A stretch of 64,000 nt of DNA from positions 1,364,001-1,428,000 of the forward strand of contig CBDATO010000003.1 of NCBI GenBank assembly GCA_965199805.1, read 5' to 3'. The position numbers were made by a program, and so were the translations under genes. Origin of the DNA: DATAZK01 sp965199805 (lineage in GTDB: Bacteria > Actinomycetota > Actinomycetes > Frankiales > Frankiaceae). Under the pieces are notes generated by a model. It did no database searches and was not told the DNA's origin. It was given only the letters and a program-made list of their open reading frames with translations. This document shows positions 1-8,036 of the stretch, piece after piece (positions within the stretch are counted from its first letter, which is position 1; each line of letters begins with the position of its first letter).

Positions 1-900
1 GAGGTGCATCGCGGAATGGCGGCCGAGCTCGTACTGGAAGCGCTCGATGCCGGCGACGGGCGTCGCGTAGCCCATCCGCTGCTTGCGCCCGGCGAGGCTG
101 ACGACCTCCTCCAGCGCGCGCCGGGTGGCGCCGAGCGAGAAGCCGGCATGGCCGATCGACGTCATGCCGAGCACGCCGAGCTTGTAGAGCGAGCCGCCGC
201 GCTGCTGCTCCGGCTTCGTGATCGGGAAGGTGAACGCCGGGTCGACCTGCTGCGCGGCGACGGCAAAGTCGTACGAGCCGGTGCCGACGAGGCCCATGAC
301 GTCCCAGCCGCCGAGGAACTCGACCTGCCGGCGCGGCACGAAGAACGCGCGGAGGATCGGCATCCCGTCGACCAGCTTGGGGGCGTCGCCGGCCATCTCG
401 AGCGTGCCGCCGCCGATCCAGTCGGCGTGGCCGCTGCCGGAGCCGAACGAGTAACGGCCGCTCACCTCGTAGCCGCCGCCGGTCGGCACCGACCGGCCGC
501 GCGGGGCGAACTGGCCGGCCATCACGGCCGGACGCTCGCCGAACATGGCTGTTACGGCGGTGTCTCCGAGGTAGGCGCTGAAGGCCGAGGTGCTCGCGTT
601 CGCCATCATCGACCAGCCGATCGACGCGTCCGCCGCCGACAGCTCCTCGAAGACCGCGAGCGCCGTAACCGCGCTGACCTCGCCCCCGCCGAGCTCGCTC
701 GGGACCATCAGCGCGAAGAGGCCGGCCTCGCGGAACGCCTCGACCACGGCCGCGGGCATGGTGCCCTGCTGCTCGGAGTTGTCGGCCTCCGCCTCGACGA
801 GCGGCACGAGCTTGCGGGCCCGCTCCACGACGGTGTCGTCGACCGCACCGCCGGCACGGGCACCCGGGGTGGGAGTGGGATGAGAAGCGAGGGACGTCAT
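1..900 (-). CDS. Acyl-CoA dehydrogenase-like flavin monooxygenase (partial)
   Basis: Runs off the left edge; 300 N-terminal residues are visible and the family usually has 380-400. ATG at 900 is preceded by a GGAGG ribosome site. An N-terminal helical domain (PSELGGGEV near residue 70) leads to a middle beta domain with GYEVSGRYSFGSGSGHADW and then WDVMGLVGTGSYD. This layout is typical of the HsaA/DszC branch, flavin-dependent oxygenases with the acyl-CoA dehydrogenase fold, as well as of true dehydrogenases. The catalytic region lies outside the window, so hydroxylase and dehydrogenase cannot be separated. The steroid-type genes further along favour an oxygenase; that is inference. Confidence 0.8.
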   Translation of the reverse strand, partial: MTSLASHPTPTPGARAGGAVDDTVVERARKLVPLVEAEADNSEQQGTMPAAVVEAFREAGLFALMVPSELGGGEVSAVTALAVFEELSAADASIGWSMMANASTSAFSAYLGDTAVTAMFGERPAVMAGQFAPRGRSVPTGGGYEVSGRYSFGSGSGHADWIGGGTLEMAGDAPKLVDGMPILRAFFVPRRQVEFLGGWDVMGLVGTGSYDFAVAAQQVDPAFTFPITKPEQQRGGSLYKLGVLGMTSIGHAGFSLGATRRALEEVVSLAGRKQRMGYATPVAGIERFQYELGRHSAMHL

Positions 901-959
901 GCAACCTCCAGGCGCGAGCAGTGACCCGGCCCACACCTTAGATGGGCCAGACTGAATGC

Positions 960-1448
960 ATGAGCCGGATCGGACTGCACCCGCGCAGGAGCCCAGGCCC
1001 ACAGACGCTCACGGCGCTCGTCCTGGTGGCCGCCGTGACCTGCGGGCTCGCCGGGTGCGCCGACGCGAGCCGGTCGGACGCGGACGCGGCCAGCACGGCC
1101 GCCCCGGCGTCCGGCGCGGTGCCGCAGCTCGGCAGTGCGACGCTCGGCGCGCTCACGATGAGCGGCTTCGCCCTGACCCGCACCGTCAGCGCGCTGACGC
1201 TGACCGGCCGCGTGGTGAACGCCGGGTCCGCCGACACCCTCACGTCCATCGCGTCGCAGGTCACGACCACATCGACGCTCTCGCCTCCGCTGGCAGTGGC
1301 CGCCGGCGCCACCGTCGAGCTCGGCGCGGGCCGAACGATCACGCTGACCGAGAACGCCCGCCTGGAGCCGGGCGGCACCGTCGACCTCACGTTGCACTTC
1401 GCGCGCGCCGGTGACGTGCAGGTCTTCACCAGCTTCATCGACGGCTGA
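960..1448 (+). CDS. Putative secreted lipoprotein
   Basis: 162 residues. Basic N-terminus (HPRR), hydrophobic stretch and lipobox LAGC near residue 32, so the mature protein should be lipid-anchored outside the membrane. The rest is rich in Ala, Thr, Val and Ser in beta-like segments (LTMSGFALTRTVSALTLTG) and weakly resembles PCu(A)C-like copper-chaperone folds, but I see no Met/His metal motif, so no function is assigned. An in-frame ATG at 942 is an alternative start; neither has a clear ribosome site. The last 14 bases overlap the end of the convergent phosphatase gene. Confidence 0.65.
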   Translation: MSRIGLHPRRSPGPQTLTALVLVAAVTCGLAGCADASRSDADAASTAAPASGAVPQLGSATLGALTMSGFALTRTVSALTLTGRVVNAGSADTLTSIASQVTTTSTLSPPLAVAAGATVELGAGRTITLTENARLEPGGTVDLTLHFARAGDVQVFTSFIDG

Positions 1449-2022
1449 GCGGCTCCTCACCGAGCAGCGCGGTGCCGATCACGTCGACCGCTGCGGTCAC
1501 CTGGTCGACGACCCGGCGGTAGACCCCGGTCCGCCGTCCGATCGGGTCGTCGATGTCGAGCTCCGCGGGCGGCACCACGGTCATCCCGCGCTCGTTAGCG
1601 AGCCAGTCGCGTACGGCCGGCGCTGCTTGCCGGTCGGCGGGTACCGGCCGGGAGCCGAGCATCCAGGCCGCTTCACGCACGGTGAAGGTGCGCGCGTACG
1701 CGTCCGGCCACAGCTTGCCGATCTGCAGCCGGTGCTCGCGGGTGGCGGCGAGCAGCAGGTCGGCCTCGTCGATCTGCGGCCCGGTGACCGGCCGCGACCG
1801 GAAGTCCGGCGCGAGGGCAATGCCCCGCTTCGCCAGCAGCGTCTCGACGGTCCGGTCGATCCGGAGCCCCGCCGCGGCCCCGCGCCCGACACCCAGCCCG
1901 GCACTGCCGATGTTGAAGTCCGCTCCCGCGCCGGCCGCGTCGACCCGCGCCTGCAGCACCGCCTGCGCCGCCGGAGAGCGGCACAGGTTGCCGGTGCAGA
2001 CGAACAGGACCCCGAACGTCAA
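1435..2022 (-). CDS. Low-molecular-weight protein-tyrosine phosphatase
   Basis: 195 residues. The P-loop CTGNLCRS near the N-terminus fits the C(X)5R active site of LMW phosphatases. DIDDPIGR near residue 160 fits the distal loop carrying the general-acid Asp in Etp/Wzb-type enzymes. It should remove phosphate from tyrosine on proteins, often exopolysaccharide tyrosine kinases or regulators. The start is TTG, overlapping the stop of the upstream P450 by four bases (TTGA), so translation is probably coupled to the P450/BVMO operon. That partnership is unusual; no tyrosine kinase is visible nearby. Confidence 0.88.
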   Translation of the reverse strand: MTFGVLFVCTGNLCRSPAAQAVLQARVDAAGAGADFNIGSAGLGVGRGAAAGLRIDRTVETLLAKRGIALAPDFRSRPVTGPQIDEADLLLAATREHRLQIGKLWPDAYARTFTVREAAWMLGSRPVPADRQAAPAVRDWLANERGMTVVPPAELDIDDPIGRRTGVYRRVVDQVTAAVDVIGTALLGEEPLSRR

Positions 2023-3263
2023 GCGAGGACCAGCAGCCCGTCCCCGACCTTCGCGCTCGGCGTGAAGCTCACCGGCATCTTCTCGATACCGCTGATGAAG
2101 TTGTTGGGCCGGCGCTCGAGCGGCGCGTTGGTCGTGAGCTGCAGGTCGGGCAGCCGGTCGAGGACGACGTCGAGCAGCACCCGCAGCTCGAGCCGGGCGA
2201 GGTTCGAGCCCAGGCAGAAGTGCGAGCCGACACCGAAGGCCATGTGGTCGTTCGGCTCCCGCTTCGGGTCGAACGTGTACGGGTCGGCGAAGTGCGACTC
2301 GTCGTAGTTGGCCGACTCGTACATGAGCAGCACCTGGTCGCCGGCGGCGAGGTCGGCCTCGTAACCCGAGCTGAGCCGGAAGGTGTAGTCCTTCGTCATC
2401 GTCCGGTTCATGTTCTTGATCGGCGAGACCCAGCGGAGCATCTCCTCGACGGTCGGCTGCACGCGCTCGCGGTCACGCTGCACCGCCGCCCAGTGCTCGG
2501 GGTGGCGCAGCAGCTGCTCCACTCCCCCGGCGATGACGTGGCGGGTGGTCTCGTCGCCGCCGATGAGGATGAGCAGCGTCTCGCTGATGACGTCGTCGTC
2601 GGAGAGCCGCTCGCCGCCGATCTCGGCGTTGACGAGGATGCTGACCAGGTCGTCCTTGGGATCGCTGCGCCGGTCGGCGACCACTCGGGCGGCGTACTCG
2701 TTGTACGCGCCCGCGGCCGCCATCTGCTTGGCGATGATCTCGTCGTCCTTGACGCCCTGGGTGCCGAGCAGGTCCTCGCTCCACATCAGGACGTCGTGCC
2801 GGTCCTCGGGGAGGATGCCGAGCAGGTCGGCGATCACGATGAGCGGCAGCTGCGCCGCGACGTCGCGGACGAAGTCGGCCGAGCCGCGCTCGCACACCGT
2901 ATCGAGGATGTCGTGACAGATCTGGCGTACGCGCGGCTCGTGCTCGGCGACCCGCCGCGGGGTGAAGCCCTTGCTCACCAGGCTGCGGCGCTGCAGATGC
3001 GCCGGGTTGTCCATGTCGATCATGTGGTTGAGCCCGCCGGTGAACGGCCGCGACCCGTTGGCGCTGGAGAAGATCGCCGGGTGGGTGCTGGCGTACTCGA
3101 CGGCCTCGTAGGTCATGAGGCCCCACAGGCCGCTCGCCGGATCGCGGTGGATCGGCTCGGAGGCGCGCAGGTAGCGGTACACGTCGTGCGGGGTGCCGGA
3201 GTAGAAGAAGCCGTCGGCGAAGCGGGCCTGCTCGGTCGCCTGGTCGGCAGTCAGGTCGGTCAC
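2019..3263 (-). CDS. Cytochrome P450, CYP142-like
   Basis: 414 residues from a GTG that overlaps the stop of the monooxygenase gene (GTGA). I-helix ILIGGDETTRHV near residue 240, ExxR motif EEMLRW, and heme loop FGVGSHFCLG near residue 355. Several stretches recall M. tuberculosis CYP142, the cholest-4-en-3-one C26 hydroxylase: ETLLILIGGDETTRH, EEMLRW followed by KNM, and a C-terminal FISGIEKMPVSFTP. Probable role: terminal oxidation of a steroid or isoprenoid side chain, using external ferredoxin and reductase. No ferredoxin gene lies next to it. The subfamily is from memory; substrate is inference. Confidence 0.87.
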   Translation of the reverse strand: MTDLTADQATEQARFADGFFYSGTPHDVYRYLRASEPIHRDPASGLWGLMTYEAVEYASTHPAIFSSANGSRPFTGGLNHMIDMDNPAHLQRRSLVSKGFTPRRVAEHEPRVRQICHDILDTVCERGSADFVRDVAAQLPLIVIADLLGILPEDRHDVLMWSEDLLGTQGVKDDEIIAKQMAAAGAYNEYAARVVADRRSDPKDDLVSILVNAEIGGERLSDDDVISETLLILIGGDETTRHVIAGGVEQLLRHPEHWAAVQRDRERVQPTVEEMLRWVSPIKNMNRTMTKDYTFRLSSGYEADLAAGDQVLLMYESANYDESHFADPYTFDPKREPNDHMAFGVGSHFCLGSNLARLELRVLLDVVLDRLPDLQLTTNAPLERRPNNFISGIEKMPVSFTPSAKVGDGLLVLA

Positions 3264-5203
3264 GAGATCACGAAGTCCTCGAAGTTGGGCCGCCGGGTCC
3301 AGGTCCAGTAGTCGACCAGGCGCCAGGGGCTGAGTGAGTGGATCTTGCCCTGCGAGTTCTTGAAGTGGGAGTGCTTGATCGACGGCTGCGCCCACACCAG
3401 GGTGCTGAGCTCCTTCTCGAGCCGCTCCCAGTACGCGTCGGTGACGTCGGGTCGCGGCTCGATGGCCTTGTGGCCCTGCTTGACCAGCTCGTTCAGGCAG
3501 CCGGCGATGTAGCGCATCTGGCACTCGGAATGGAAGATCAGGCTTCCGCCGTGCGCCAGGTTGGTGCCCGGCCCGTACATGCAGAACAGGTTGGGGAAGC
3601 CCGGGATCGTGATGCCGAGGTAGGCGGTCGGCGCGTCACCCCACCGCTTGCCGAGGTTCTCCCCGCGGGCGTTGATGTCCATCGGCCAGAGCATCCGGTT
3701 GGTGTGGAAGCCCGTGGCGTACACGATGATGTCGGCGTCGTGGTGCACGCCGTCGGCGGTCACGACCCCGGTGGCGTCGATGTGGTCGATGCCCTCGCGG
3801 ACCAGCTCGACGTTGTCGCGCTTGAGCGCGGTCAGCCAGCTGCCGTTGTCCTGTAGCGTGCGCTTGCCGGTGGCCGGGTAGTCGGGGACGACCTTGGCCA
3901 GCAGCTCCTTGTCGTCACCGACCTGGCTCTCGATCCACGCGGTGAACATCTGGCGCGTCATGTCGTTGCCGGCGCTGACGGCGCGGTGCTGGTCGCCGGA
4001 CTCCGGGTCGCGGTAGTTCGGGTCGACCCGGGCGCCGGTCAGGCCGTTGTCGTGGCCCGACGGCCAGTAGATGAGGAAGCGGAACCAGCGGCCGTAGTAC
4101 GGCAGGTGCCGCAGCGCCCACTTGAAGCCCTCACCGACCTTGGCGTGGTAATTCGGGTTCGGGAACATCCACTGCGCGGTGCGCTGGAAGACGGTGAGCT
4201 GCTCGACGTCGGGGGCGATGGTCGGTGCGATCTGGAAGCCGCTGGCGCCGGCGCCGATCAGCGCGACCTTCTTGCCACGGTGGTCGACCGAGTGGTCCCA
4301 GTTCGAGGAGTGGAACTGCGGCCCGGCGAAGTCGGCCATGCCCTTGATGTCGGGGGTGGACGGCCGGTTGAGCTGCCCGACCGCCGAGATGACCGCGCGG
4401 GCGGTCAGCTGGTCCTCGGTGCCGTCGGCCGCACGGGTGTGCACCGTCCAGGTGCCGGCCGCGTCGTCCCACTCCATGCCGGTGACCTCGGTGCTGAACC
4501 GGATGTGCGGCTCGACCCCGCGCCGCTCCATCACGTCCTTGAAGTACTTGGCGAGCTCGGGCTGCCGGGCGAAGAACTCGGTCCAGTGGTCGGCCGGCTC
4601 GAAGGAGTAGCAGTAGAAGTGGTTGCCGACGTCGACCCGCGCGCCCGGGTAGCTGTTCTCGTACCAGGTGCCGCCGGGGCCCGCGTTCTTCTCGATCACC
4701 GTGAAGGGCAGTCCGACCTCGGCGAGGCGGATCGCGGCCAGCAGGCCCGACTCGCCGCAGCCGATGACGACAACCGGGAAGTCGGCCTTCGCGACCTCGG
4801 GGGCATCGACGTCGACCCGGCGCTCGTCGACGTCGTTCAGCTCCATCTCCTCGAGCACCATCGGCAGGTACTCGTCGGGCACGTCGGCGCCGACCATCCA
4901 GCTCATCATCTCGCGGATGAGCTGCGGGGTCGGCGCGTCGGGCAGGGTGCAGCCGCGGTCGCGGTACTCCTTGAGGATCGGCAGGGCGAGCTCGCGGACC
5001 TCCGCCTTGTCCTCCTCGGACATGAAGCCCTGGAATTCGTTGAGCATCGCGGGCTGCGGCTTGATCCGGCCCCGGATCAGCTCCGCGTCACCGGTGATGT
5101 GCACCAACGAGAGCATCAGCGTCGGGATGCTGACGTCCTCGAGTGCCGCCTCGATGGCGGCGTCGTCGTCGGTGATCGGCTCGCCGGCGTAGGCACTGCG
5201 CAT
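3260..5203 (-). CDS. Baeyer-Villiger flavin monooxygenase, HAPMO-like
   Basis: 647 residues. About 145 N-terminal residues precede the first Rossmann motif (GCGESG), as in 4-hydroxyacetophenone monooxygenase. GGTWYENSYPGARVD follows. The Baeyer-Villiger fingerprint FxGxxxHxxxW is present as FAGPQFHSSNW, and a second nucleotide fold has IGAGASG. It should insert one oxygen next to a ketone using FAD, NADPH and O2. ATG at 5203 has AGGTG before it; a GTG at 5242 would add 13 residues but has no ribosome site. Four-base overlap with the P450 suggests sequential oxidation of one substrate. Confidence 0.88.
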   Translation of the reverse strand: MRSAYAGEPITDDDAAIEAALEDVSIPTLMLSLVHITGDAELIRGRIKPQPAMLNEFQGFMSEEDKAEVRELALPILKEYRDRGCTLPDAPTPQLIREMMSWMVGADVPDEYLPMVLEEMELNDVDERRVDVDAPEVAKADFPVVVIGCGESGLLAAIRLAEVGLPFTVIEKNAGPGGTWYENSYPGARVDVGNHFYCYSFEPADHWTEFFARQPELAKYFKDVMERRGVEPHIRFSTEVTGMEWDDAAGTWTVHTRAADGTEDQLTARAVISAVGQLNRPSTPDIKGMADFAGPQFHSSNWDHSVDHRGKKVALIGAGASGFQIAPTIAPDVEQLTVFQRTAQWMFPNPNYHAKVGEGFKWALRHLPYYGRWFRFLIYWPSGHDNGLTGARVDPNYRDPESGDQHRAVSAGNDMTRQMFTAWIESQVGDDKELLAKVVPDYPATGKRTLQDNGSWLTALKRDNVELVREGIDHIDATGVVTADGVHHDADIIVYATGFHTNRMLWPMDINARGENLGKRWGDAPTAYLGITIPGFPNLFCMYGPGTNLAHGGSLIFHSECQMRYIAGCLNELVKQGHKAIEPRPDVTDAYWERLEKELSTLVWAQPSIKHSHFKNSQGKIHSLSPWRLVDYWTWTRRPNFEDFVIS

Positions 5204-5258
5204 GGTCACCTGGTTCTCGCTCGTAAGGAATTGCCAGGACACTAACGCGCGGGGACTC

Positions 5259-6260
5259 TCACACCGGCAGCGAGGCCATCTGGCCGTTGGAGGGGATCAC
5301 CCGGACCGGGCTGCCGTCGAGCCACGCCTCGATGTCACCGACCACGTCACGGAAGAACGCCTCGTACGCGACGGTCGACACGTAACCGATGTGCGGGGTG
5401 AGCAGCGTGTTGGGCGTCGACAGGTACGGGTGGTCGGGCGCCAGCGGCTCGACGTCGAACACGTCGAGGGCGGCGCCGGCGATGGCGCCCGCGTGCAGGG
5501 CCTCGACCAGGGCTGCCTCCTGCACGATCGGGCCGCGGGAGGTGTTGACCAGGTAGCCCTTCGGGCCGAGCGCGGCCAGCTCATCGGCGCCGACGAGACC
5601 CTCGGTGCGCTCGCTGAGCTTGAGGTGGATGGTCGCGATGTCGCTGCGTTCGAAGAGCTCACGCTTCGAGCCGGCGAGCTCGGCACCGGCCTCCGCCGCC
5701 TTGTCGGCCGTCATGTTCTGGCTCCAGGCGACGATCCTCATCCCGAACGCCTGGGCGTACTGCGCGATCCGCGGACCCGTCCGGCCGAGCCCGACGATGC
5801 CGAGCGTCGAGCCCATCAGCTCCGGCCCGATGCCGGTCACCTGCCAGCGACCCTGCCGGATGGCGGCGTCCTCGGCCGCGATGCGCCGGGTCACGCCCAT
5901 GATCAGTGCCCAGGTGAGCTCGGGGGTGGCCGCGCCGGCCCCTCCGGTGCCGCACACCACGACTCCCTGGCGCACGGCCGCATCGACGTCGAAGACGGCG
6001 TTGAACGGACCCGTGGTGATCAGCAGCTTCAGCTCGGGCAGCCGCTCGAGCAGGCTCGCCGGGAAGGCGGTGCGCTCACGCATCCCCACCACGACGTCAA
6101 ACGGTCGCAGGCGCTCGGCCAGCGCGTCCTCGTCGTGCAGATGCTCGGAGAAGACCGTCACCTCGGTACGCGCCTGCACCTGCGACCAGTCGGAGCAGGC
6201 CAGCGCGACCCCCTGGTAATCGTCCAGTACGGCCACCCGGGGGCGGGATTGCGAAGGCAT
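5259..6260 (-). CDS. D-isomer 2-hydroxyacid dehydrogenase
   Basis: 333 residues, normal family length. NAD-binding GLGRTG near residue 155; catalytic Arg in NTSRGP, Glu in DVFDVEP and His in LTPHIGY form the expected triad. It interconverts a 2-hydroxy acid and a 2-keto acid with NAD(H); the substrate is unknown. It lies 12 bases after the SRPBCC gene and about 55 before the Baeyer-Villiger gene, so it probably belongs to the same operon. It may process an acid released by the oxygenases. Confidence 0.85.
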   Translation of the reverse strand: MPSQSRPRVAVLDDYQGVALACSDWSQVQARTEVTVFSEHLHDEDALAERLRPFDVVVGMRERTAFPASLLERLPELKLLITTGPFNAVFDVDAAVRQGVVVCGTGGAGAATPELTWALIMGVTRRIAAEDAAIRQGRWQVTGIGPELMGSTLGIVGLGRTGPRIAQYAQAFGMRIVAWSQNMTADKAAEAGAELAGSKRELFERSDIATIHLKLSERTEGLVGADELAALGPKGYLVNTSRGPIVQEAALVEALHAGAIAGAALDVFDVEPLAPDHPYLSTPNTLLTPHIGYVSTVAYEAFFRDVVGDIEAWLDGSPVRVIPSNGQMASLPV

Positions 6261-6272
6261 CCCTCAGGTCTA

Positions 6273-6713
6273 CTACGCCGGCAAGCCGTTCAGGACGCGC
6301 GTCATCTTCTCCACGGTCTCGTCACCGAGCTTCTCGAACTCGCGGCGCATGAAGGGGTCGGCCAGCTTCGCCAGCCCGTGGAAGACGATGTTGGAGTCGT
6401 AGCTGATGCGGGTGCCGGATCCCGATTCGGCGAAGGTGATGTCGTCGGTCGACGTCGCCGTCTTGTTCTCGCCTACGAAGGTGAGCCGGGCCGGCTCGAG
6501 ACGCTGCAGCCGGTAGGTCAGCTTCGTCTCCTTGCCGCGCACCTTGGACACGTTGTGCCAGGTGGCTCCCACCTCGACCGGGCCGCCGACCCCGACGCGG
6601 GTGCAGCGGACCGTGCCCGGATCCCACGCCTCGGCACGCGCGAAGTCGCTCAGGTAGGCCACCACACGGTCGATGGAGGGCTGGACGGTGAAGCTGCGTT
6701 GAACGTGGACCAT
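6273..6713 (-). CDS. SRPBCC (START-like) family protein
   Basis: 146 residues with the helix-grip pattern of polyketide cyclase/START-like proteins: N-terminal beta strand, PSIDRVVAYLSD helix, DPGT loop, alternating strands (KVRGKETKLTYRLQRLEPARL) and a long C-terminal helix. Such proteins bind hydrophobic ligands in a cavity; some are enzymes or carriers. ATG at 6713 has AAGGGG upstream. It is the first gene of the minus-strand operon that includes the Baeyer-Villiger enzyme and P450, so a role in binding the same substrate is plausible but unproven. Confidence 0.75.
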   Translation of the reverse strand: MVHVQRSFTVQPSIDRVVAYLSDFARAEAWDPGTVRCTRVGVGGPVEVGATWHNVSKVRGKETKLTYRLQRLEPARLTFVGENKTATSTDDITFAESGSGTRISYDSNIVFHGLAKLADPFMRREFEKLGDETVEKMTRVLNGLPA

Positions 6714-6757
6714 GGGTAACCCCTTGCCCCGAGCGCGGCTTTCTTAGCCTTCCGCGC

Positions 6758-7231
6758 TCACGGTGTGTGACCGGTCTCGTTGCTGCGCAGGGTCTCGGGC
6801 AGGTAGACGGCGCCCGGGCCGGCGGCGGCCGCCCGGTCGCCCGGGTTGCTCAGCCGGCAGCGCTCCAGCGACAGGCAGCCGCACCCGATGCACGAGTCGA
6901 GCCCGTCACGCAGCTGCTCGAGCGCCCGGATCTGCTCGTCCAGCCGGGAGCGCCAGGCGCGCGACAGCCGTGTCCAGTCGGCCCGCGTGGGCGTACGGGC
7001 CGCAGGGAGCTGATCCAGCGCGGTACGGATCTCGTCGACGCCGAGGCCGATGTTGCGCGCCGCCCGGATGAAGGCGAGCCGGCGCAGCACCGAGCGCTCG
7101 TAGCGGCGCTGCTGCCCCGACGTGCGTGTGGCGGCCACGAGTCCGGTCTTCTCGTAGTAGCGCAGCGCCGAGGTGGCGACCCCGCTGCGGTGCGCCACCT
7201 CGCCGATCGTCAACAGGTCGCGGACATCCAC
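6758..7231 (-). CDS. soxR: Redox-sensing MerR-family regulator SoxR
   Basis: 157 residues from a GTG with GGGAGG upstream; E. coli SoxR has 154. Winged helix LLTIGEVAHRSGVATSALRYYE at the N-terminus (regulator type), dimerisation helix, then the [2Fe-2S] ligand set C-IG-C-G-C-LSLER-C, which fits the SoxR CX2CXCX5C pattern. Oxidation of the cluster by redox-cycling compounds activates transcription by underwinding a promoter with a long spacer. It is divergent from the SDR gene and just such a promoter lies between them, so that pair of genes is the likely regulon. There is no local soxS, as expected outside enterics. Confidence 0.93.
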   Translation of the reverse strand: MDVRDLLTIGEVAHRSGVATSALRYYEKTGLVAATRTSGQQRRYERSVLRRLAFIRAARNIGLGVDEIRTALDQLPAARTPTRADWTRLSRAWRSRLDEQIRALEQLRDGLDSCIGCGCLSLERCRLSNPGDRAAAAGPGAVYLPETLRSNETGHTP

Positions 7232-7243
7232 CCCGAGCCTCCC

Positions 7244-7274
7244 TTGACTTAAAGCTGACTTCAACTCCCACTCT
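7244..7274 (+). promoter_or_regulatory. MerR-type promoter with SoxR operator
   Basis: A -35 box TTGACT (7244-7249) and a -10-like CACTCT (7269-7274) are separated by 19 bases, the long spacing typical of MerR-family promoters. Inside lies a dyad, ACTTAAAG (7247-7254) and CTTCAACT (7259-7266), matching in 6 of 8 pairs. The site sits between soxR and the SDR gene and reads towards the SDR gene. Assignment to SoxR follows from position and spacing. Confidence 0.65.
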
Positions 7275-7316
7275 AGGGCGCAGCGTCGTCCGACGGCGCA
7301 GCAAAGGAGACAGACC

Positions 7317-8036
7317 ATGCCCAGTCACATCCCGAGCACCGCACTCGTCACCGGAGCCACCCAGGGCTTCGGTCGCGCCGTCACGACCGCCCTGCTCGCC
7401 GCCGGCCACACCGTCATCGCCACCGGCCGCGATCCGGAGCGGCTCGCCCGCCTCACCACCGCCACGTCCGGTACGAGCGGCCGCCTGATCCCGGTGCGCG
7501 GCGACGTCACCGATCCAGACCACCAGCGTGCGTTAGCCGCCACCGGCCGCCTCTTCGCCGAGCTGGACCTGCTGATCCTGAACGCCAGCGAGCTGGGCCC
7601 GAGCCCGCTCCCACCGCTGGCCGAGCTGCGGCCGGATCAGCTCCGCCGCATCCTCGACGTCAACGTGGTCGCTCCCCTCGCGCTGGTGCAGCAGGTGCTG
7701 CAGCAGCTGCTCGCCGCCCCGCGTCCGAGCGTCGTCGCCCTGAGCTCCGACGCGGCGGTCGAGGCGTACGAGGGCTGGGGCGGCTACGGCAGCTCCAAGG
7801 CCGCGCTCGACCAGCTGATCCGGGTGCTCGGGGCCGAGCAGCCGCACCTGCGCGCGTATGCGTTCGACCCCGGCGACATGCGCACCGCGATGCACCAGGC
7901 GGCGTTCCCCGGTGAGGACATCACCGACCGCCCGCTGCCCGAGACCGTGGTGCCGGCACTGCAGCGGCTGCTGGACGAGCGCCCCGCCTCCGGTCGCTAC
8001 GCGGCGGCGTCCCTGCTCACCGGGGCAGCGGCGTGA
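7317..8036 (+). CDS. Short-chain dehydrogenase/reductase
   Basis: 239 residues. Cofactor motif TGATQGFG at the N-terminus, NAS in place of the usual NAG near residue 90, catalytic Ser in LSSDAAV, and YGSSK (YxxxK) near residue 160. It should be an NAD(P)-dependent oxidoreductase of unknown substrate. ATG at 7317 has AAGGAG upstream. It is transcribed from the divergent SoxR-type promoter, and SoxR targets in actinobacteria often act on quinones or small redox-active compounds, so a redox-detoxifying role is likely. The stop overlaps the next start (GTGA). Confidence 0.88.
   Translation: MPSHIPSTALVTGATQGFGRAVTTALLAAGHTVIATGRDPERLARLTTATSGTSGRLIPVRGDVTDPDHQRALAATGRLFAELDLLILNASELGPSPLPPLAELRPDQLRRILDVNVVAPLALVQQVLQQLLAAPRPSVVALSSDAAVEAYEGWGGYGSSKAALDQLIRVLGAEQPHLRAYAFDPGDMRTAMHQAAFPGEDITDRPLPETVVPALQRLLDERPASGRYAAASLLTGAAA

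Noticed and set aside
5204..5258. KstR-type operator (TnnAACnnGTTnnA) upstream of the Baeyer-Villiger gene
   Set aside because: No matching inverted AAC/GTT pair was found by eye.
5202..6719. Long plus-strand open frame (505 codons)
   Set aside because: It is antisense to the hydroxyacid dehydrogenase and SRPBCC genes, and its product has no recognisable motifs. GC-rich DNA often opens the opposite strand.
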